From NCBI RefSeq assembly GCF_902859945.1, contig NZ_CADIKL010000020.1, positions 1-64,000 of the forward strand: a stretch of 64,000 bases of DNA, read 5' to 3'. Position 1 is the stretch's first letter. Each line of letters opens with the position of its first letter. The translations under genes were made by a program, and so were the position numbers. The notes beneath the pieces are model-generated. The model had not been told where the DNA came from and ran no database searches. It saw nothing but the letters and a program-made list of their open reading frames with translations. The stretch is from Paraburkholderia caffeinitolerans (lineage in GTDB: Bacteria > Pseudomonadota > Gammaproteobacteria > Burkholderiales > Burkholderiaceae). Positions 60,369-64,000 of the stretch are shown here, piece after piece.

Positions 60369-60695
60369 ATGAGCGCTCCTGCCCTGAAGCCGGCCGCTAC
60401 GGGTTCGCGTACGGGAGCGCATCTCGTGCTTTATGGCCGTGCGTGGTGTCATCTGTGCGAGGACATGCGTGCGGCGCTTGAGCCGTTGGCGGCAGTGGCG
60501 GGGGCGCACATCGAGATGATCGATGTCGATTCCGACCCCGCGCTGCAGGCGCGCTACGATGAACTCGTGCCGGTGCTGGTCTGCGATGGTATCGAACTGT
60601 GCCACTACTGGCTGGACGAGGCGCGCGTGCGTACCGCGCTGGGCTTGGGCGCTGCGGCGCCCGATGGCGCGTCGCAGGGTGTCGCTGCACCGTGA
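60369..60695 (+). CDS. Glutaredoxin-family protein
   Basis: A 108-residue thioredoxin-fold protein with the redox pair Cys27/Cys30 (WCHLC), then VDSDPALQARYDELVPVLVCDG containing the cis-Pro. It resembles the glutaredoxin-like proteins placed just before lepA in Burkholderiales. It may help redox steps of envelope quality control; inferred from context only. It begins 3 bp after mucD. Confidence 0.9.
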   Translation: MSAPALKPAATGSRTGAHLVLYGRAWCHLCEDMRAALEPLAAVAGAHIEMIDVDSDPALQARYDELVPVLVCDGIELCHYWLDEARVRTALGLGAAAPDGASQGVAAP

Positions 60696-60825
60696 TATAT
60701 CGGTGACTTACTGCACGGTTCGCCGGGCGGCCCCCTTTTCGGCTAAAATAGATCGTTTTTTCATCTGTTTACGAGGCGTGTCCAGCTTTCGTTGGGGCGC
60801 GCCTTTTTCGCTTGATCGGTACTGA

Positions 60826-62619
60826 ATGGATCATATTCGTAACTTCTCGATCATTGCGCACATCGACCATGGCAAGTCGACGCTCGCCGATCGCATCATC
60901 CAGCTGTGCGGTGGCCTGTCCGACCGTGAAATGGAATCGCAGGTGCTCGACTCGATGGATCTCGAGCGCGAGCGAGGCATCACGATCAAGGCGCAGACCG
61001 CCGCGCTCACGTACAAGGCACGTGACGGCAAGGTCTACAACCTGAATCTGATCGACACGCCGGGGCACGTCGACTTCTCGTACGAAGTCAGCCGCTCGCT
61101 TTCGGCGTGCGAGGGCGCGCTGCTCGTCGTGGACGCAAGCCAGGGCGTGGAAGCGCAGACCGTGGCGAACTGCTACACGGCGATCGAACTCGGCGTGGAA
61201 GTCGTGCCGGTGCTCAACAAGATCGACCTGCCCGCCGCCAACCCCGAAAACGCCATCGAAGAGATCGAGGACGTGATCGGCATCGACGCCACCGACGCCA
61301 CGCGCTGCAGCGCGAAGACCGGCATCGGCGTGGACGACGTGCTCGAATCGCTCATCGCCAAGGTGCCGCCGCCCAAGGGTGACCCCGATGCACCGTTGCA
61401 GGCGCTCATCATCGACTCGTGGTTCGACAACTACGTGGGCGTGGTGATGCTCGTGCGCATCGTCAACGGCACGCTGCGTCCGAAGGACAAGATCAAGCTC
61501 ATGGCCACCGGCGCGCAATATCCGGTCGAGCACGTGGGCGTGTTCTCGCCGAAGTCGCGCAACCTGGAATCGCTCTCGGCGGGGCAGGTGGGCTTCATCA
61601 TCGCGGGCATCAAGGAACTCGCCGCCACCAAGGTGGGCGACACCGTCACGCTCGCGACCAAGCCGGCCGAAGAACCGCTGCCAGGTTTTAAGGAAGTGAA
61701 GCCGCAGGTGTTCGCGGGCCTCTATCCGGTCGAGGCGAACCAGTACGACGCGCTGCGCGAATCGCTCGAAAAGCTCAAGCTCAACGACGCCTCGCTCCAG
61801 TACGAGCCCGAAGTTTCGCAGGCGCTGGGCTTCGGCTTCCGCTGCGGCTTCCTCGGTCTCTTGCACATGGAGATCGTGCAGGAGCGTCTCGAGCGCGAGT
61901 TCGACATGGACCTCATCACCACGGCGCCCACCGTGGTGTACGAAGTCGTGCAGGCGGACGGCACGCTGATCAAAGTCGAGAACCCGGCGAAGATGCCGGA
62001 GCCCTCGAAGATCGCCGAGATCCGCGAGCCGATCGTGACCGTGAACCTGTACATGCCGCAGGACTACGTGGGCTCGGTCATCACGCTCTGTACGCAAAAG
62101 CGCGGCAACCAGATCAACATGCAGTACCACGGTCGTCAGGTGCAGCTCACCTATGAAATTCCGATGGCCGAAATCGTGCTCGACTTCTTCGATCGTCTGA
62201 AGTCGGTGTCGCGCGGCTATGCGTCAATGGACTACGAGTTCAAGGAGAACCGCACCGCGGACGTCGTGAAGGTCGACATGCTGATCAACGGTGACAAGGT
62301 TGATGCGTTGTCCATCATCGTGCACCGCTCGCAGTCGCAATATCGCGGCCGCGAAGTGGCGGCGAAGATGCGCGAGATCATCCCGCGCCAGATGTACGAC
62401 GTGGCGATTCAGGCCGCGATCGGCGCGCACATCATCGCGCGCGAGAACATCAAGGCGCTGCGCAAGAACGTGCTGGCCAAGTGCTACGGCGGCGACATCT
62501 CGCGTAAGAAGAAGCTTCTCGAAAAGCAGAAGGAAGGCAAGAAGCGGATGAAGCAGGTTGGCTCTGTCGAAATCCCGCAAGAGGCGTTCCTCGCGATTCT
62601 CCGGGTCGAAGACAAATAA
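60826..62619 (+). CDS. lepA: Elongation factor 4 (LepA)
   Basis: A 597-residue translational GTPase. G1 is AHIDHGKSTLAD, G2 RGITIKAQT, G3 DTPGHVDFSYEVSR and G4 NKIDLPAA. The C-terminal LepA-specific region ends KRMKQVGSVEIPQEAFLAIL. It moves back or remodels stalled ribosomes. It is followed by lepB, a conserved pair. Confidence 0.97.
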   Translation: MDHIRNFSIIAHIDHGKSTLADRIIQLCGGLSDREMESQVLDSMDLERERGITIKAQTAALTYKARDGKVYNLNLIDTPGHVDFSYEVSRSLSACEGALLVVDASQGVEAQTVANCYTAIELGVEVVPVLNKIDLPAANPENAIEEIEDVIGIDATDATRCSAKTGIGVDDVLESLIAKVPPPKGDPDAPLQALIIDSWFDNYVGVVMLVRIVNGTLRPKDKIKLMATGAQYPVEHVGVFSPKSRNLESLSAGQVGFIIAGIKELAATKVGDTVTLATKPAEEPLPGFKEVKPQVFAGLYPVEANQYDALRESLEKLKLNDASLQYEPEVSQALGFGFRCGFLGLLHMEIVQERLEREFDMDLITTAPTVVYEVVQADGTLIKVENPAKMPEPSKIAEIREPIVTVNLYMPQDYVGSVITLCTQKRGNQINMQYHGRQVQLTYEIPMAEIVLDFFDRLKSVSRGYASMDYEFKENRTADVVKVDMLINGDKVDALSIIVHRSQSQYRGREVAAKMREIIPRQMYDVAIQAAIGAHIIARENIKALRKNVLAKCYGGDISRKKKLLEKQKEGKKRMKQVGSVEIPQEAFLAILRVEDK

Positions 62620-62652
62620 GCTGGGCAGATAAGCAGAACAACGGACCTTTTC

Positions 62653-63546
62653 ATGAATTTTGCGCTGATTCTTTTTGTGCTCGTCGTTCTGACGGGTATC
62701 GCGTGGGTTGCAGACAAGATGGTGTTCATGCCGCGCCGGCGCCTCGCCGCCGATGCGGCGGTCGCCGAATTCGACCGGCAGCAGGCACGCATTGGCGAGC
62801 GCTTCGCCGACGAGAACGCGCCCGCAACGCGTCAGAACCTGCGTAACGAAAAGCTGCGCCAGCCGTGGTGGCTCGAATACACGGCGAGCTTCTTCCCCGT
62901 GATCCTGATCGTGTTCTTCGTGCGCTCTTTCATCGTTGAGCCGTTCAAGATCCCGTCGGGTTCGATGGTGCCCACGCTGCTCGTGGGCGACTTCATCCTC
63001 GTGAACAAATTCGATTACGGTCTGCGTCTGCCGATCACCAACACGAAGATCACCCAGGGCCGCGGGCTCGAGCGTGGCGACGTGGTGGTATTCCGCTATC
63101 CGAAGGACGAGTCGGTCGACTACATCAAGCGTGTAATCGGCCTGCCGGGCGACGTGGTGGCGTATCAGGACAAGCAGCTCACGATCAACGGCAAGCCGGT
63201 GCCTGAAACGCCGCAAGCCGATTACTTCGACGAAGAGCGCATCGGCTATGCGAAGCAGTTCACCGAAGACCTCGGCGACCGCAAGAACAACATCCTCAAT
63301 AATCCCGCCGTGCCGCCGTTCATCGTGGGCGCGGAAGATTATCCGTATCGCGACAACTGCCAGTACAACGCACGCGGCGTGATCTGCAAGGTGCCGCCGG
63401 GTCATTACTTCATGATGGGCGATAACCGCGACAACAGCGCGGACAGCCGCTATTGGGGCTTCGTGCCCGACGCCAACATTGTTGGCCGCGCGTTCTTCAT
63501 CTGGATGAACTTCAGCAGTCTGAAGCGCATCGGCTCGTTCGAGTAA
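62653..63546 (+). CDS. lepB: Signal peptidase I
   Basis: A 297-residue membrane protease. Helices lie near 4-20 and 80-95; Ser104 (PSGSM) and Lys159 (DYIKRVIG) are the catalytic pair. MGDNRDNSADSRYWGFVP is the last conserved box. It cleaves signal peptides from exported proteins, including those of the envelope genes in this window. Confidence 0.97.
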   Translation: MNFALILFVLVVLTGIAWVADKMVFMPRRRLAADAAVAEFDRQQARIGERFADENAPATRQNLRNEKLRQPWWLEYTASFFPVILIVFFVRSFIVEPFKIPSGSMVPTLLVGDFILVNKFDYGLRLPITNTKITQGRGLERGDVVVFRYPKDESVDYIKRVIGLPGDVVAYQDKQLTINGKPVPETPQADYFDEERIGYAKQFTEDLGDRKNNILNNPAVPPFIVGAEDYPYRDNCQYNARGVICKVPPGHYFMMGDNRDNSADSRYWGFVPDANIVGRAFFIWMNFSSLKRIGSFE

Positions 63547-63662
63547 TGCGTGTTCGATTGCGATGCATGCGTGCAGTATGTCTGTGACTCGCATGTGATT
63601 CGCGACGCATCTTCGCGCGCTACTTGAAGAAGCGCCGGTAACGTCGCTTCATCATGGTTTTT

Positions 63663-63709
63663 CGCCCGCCGGCCGGCGTTTTCGCCGGGGCCGGCGGGCG
63701 CGTTATACT
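63663..63709 (+). promoter_or_regulatory. Strong hairpin next to a -10 box, upstream of rnc
   Basis: Arms CGCCCGCCGGCC (63663-63674) and GGCCGGCGGGCG (63689-63700) are perfect over 12 bp, with an inner GGCG-TTTT-CGCC pair. There is no T-tract, so it may slow or stabilise lepB mRNA. TATACT (63704-63709) right after it could be an rnc -10. Confidence 0.5.
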
Positions 63710-63715
63710 CTCCCC

Positions 63716-64000
63716 ATGCCCCTATCTCCGTTGGAAAGCCGTTTGCGCTACGAATTTCGCAATGCGGAATTGTTGCGCCAGGCTTTGACCCACCGCAGCC
63801 ACAGTGCCACGCATAACGAACGCCTCGAATTCCTTGGGGATTCGGTTCTGAATTGCGCGGTGGCAGCCCTATTGTTCCAACGTTTTAGCAAGCTGGACGA
63901 AGGCGACCTCTCGCGCGTGCGCGCGAATCTGGTCAAGCAACAATCGTTGTACGAGATTGCTCAGGCCCTCAATATCGCCGACGGCTTGCGCCTGGGCGAG
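63716..64000 (+). CDS. rnc: Ribonuclease III, N-terminal part (cut by window edge)
   Basis: The first 95 residues. LTHRSHSATHNERLEFLGDSVLN is the RNase III catalytic signature (Glu/Asp). It processes double-stranded RNA including rRNA precursors. It follows lepB, as usual in bacteria; the double-stranded RNA-binding domain is outside the window. Confidence 0.95.
   Translation, partial: MPLSPLESRLRYEFRNAELLRQALTHRSHSATHNERLEFLGDSVLNCAVAALLFQRFSKLDEGDLSRVRANLVKQQSLYEIAQALNIADGLRLGE

Overview
The window is GC-rich and comes from a betaproteobacterial chromosome, most likely a Paraburkholderia or Burkholderia relative. The evidence is the order yceD-rpmF-plsX-fabH-fabD-fabG-acpP-fabF-(small membrane protein)-rpoE-rseA-rseB-mucD-glutaredoxin-lepA-lepB-rnc, the divergent rne/rluC pair, the 323-residue thymidylate synthase and the DUF2917, CreA and LutC-type genes. 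Apart from the first 7.5 kb it is ordinary core and near-core chromosome with ATGA-type overlaps and many intrinsic terminators. No integrase, intact insertion sequence, prophage or CRISPR array is visible.

Region 1 (1-7522) is the accessory highlight: a probable Fap-type functional amyloid locus. Seven genes read leftward. In transcription order they are a secreted protein with an LDDxxLxxxRGG motif, a second small secreted protein, a FapB-like protein with three amyloid-type repeats, a large FapC-like protein with a long Ser/Thr/Asn-rich block plus three repeats, a FapD-like C39 peptidase, a FapE-like protein, and the coiled-coil start of a FapF-like outer-membrane protein that runs off the left edge. 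A GG-N10-GC sigma-54 promoter lies just ahead of the first gene, and a 20-bp perfect palindrome sits about 100 bp upstream of the expected start site. A divergent sigma-54 activator with an intact GAFTGA loop is next door. Together they look like a self-contained, RpoN-driven amyloid secretion system.

Region 2 (7523-28210) holds thyA, whose terminator carries a nested palindromic scar; a large FecR/DUF6600 protein with a Pro/Gln-repeat tail and a structured leader; an ArsR-like regulator; a tiny secreted peptide; a GlxA-like AraC regulator; a YciA-type thioesterase; fumC; a phospholipase D lipoprotein; DUF2917; a BASS transporter; a MATE pump; an S4 RNA-binding protein; a UvrD-like helicase with a LexA-like box; a conserved unknown protein; azlC/azlD with an AraC regulator; and creA.

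Region 3 (28339-46915) has two identical tRNA-Asn genes, fdxA, pncB, a lutC-like gene overlapping an Na+/H+ antiporter gene, a 2-hydroxyacid dehydrogenase overlapping rmuC, a GNAT/membrane protein pair, the molybdenum cofactor genes moeA-mobA-moaA, rne divergent from rluC, and a phosphatase-Rieske-SppA operon.

Region 4 (47021-64000) holds an RsmI-like methylase with maf, then the fatty-acid and phospholipid synthesis cluster, the RpoE envelope-stress operon (sigma factor, anti-sigma RseA, RseB and the periplasmic protease MucD) and the translation/secretion group lepA, lepB and rnc (cut by the right edge). Shared expression would tie membrane lipid supply, envelope quality control and protein export together.
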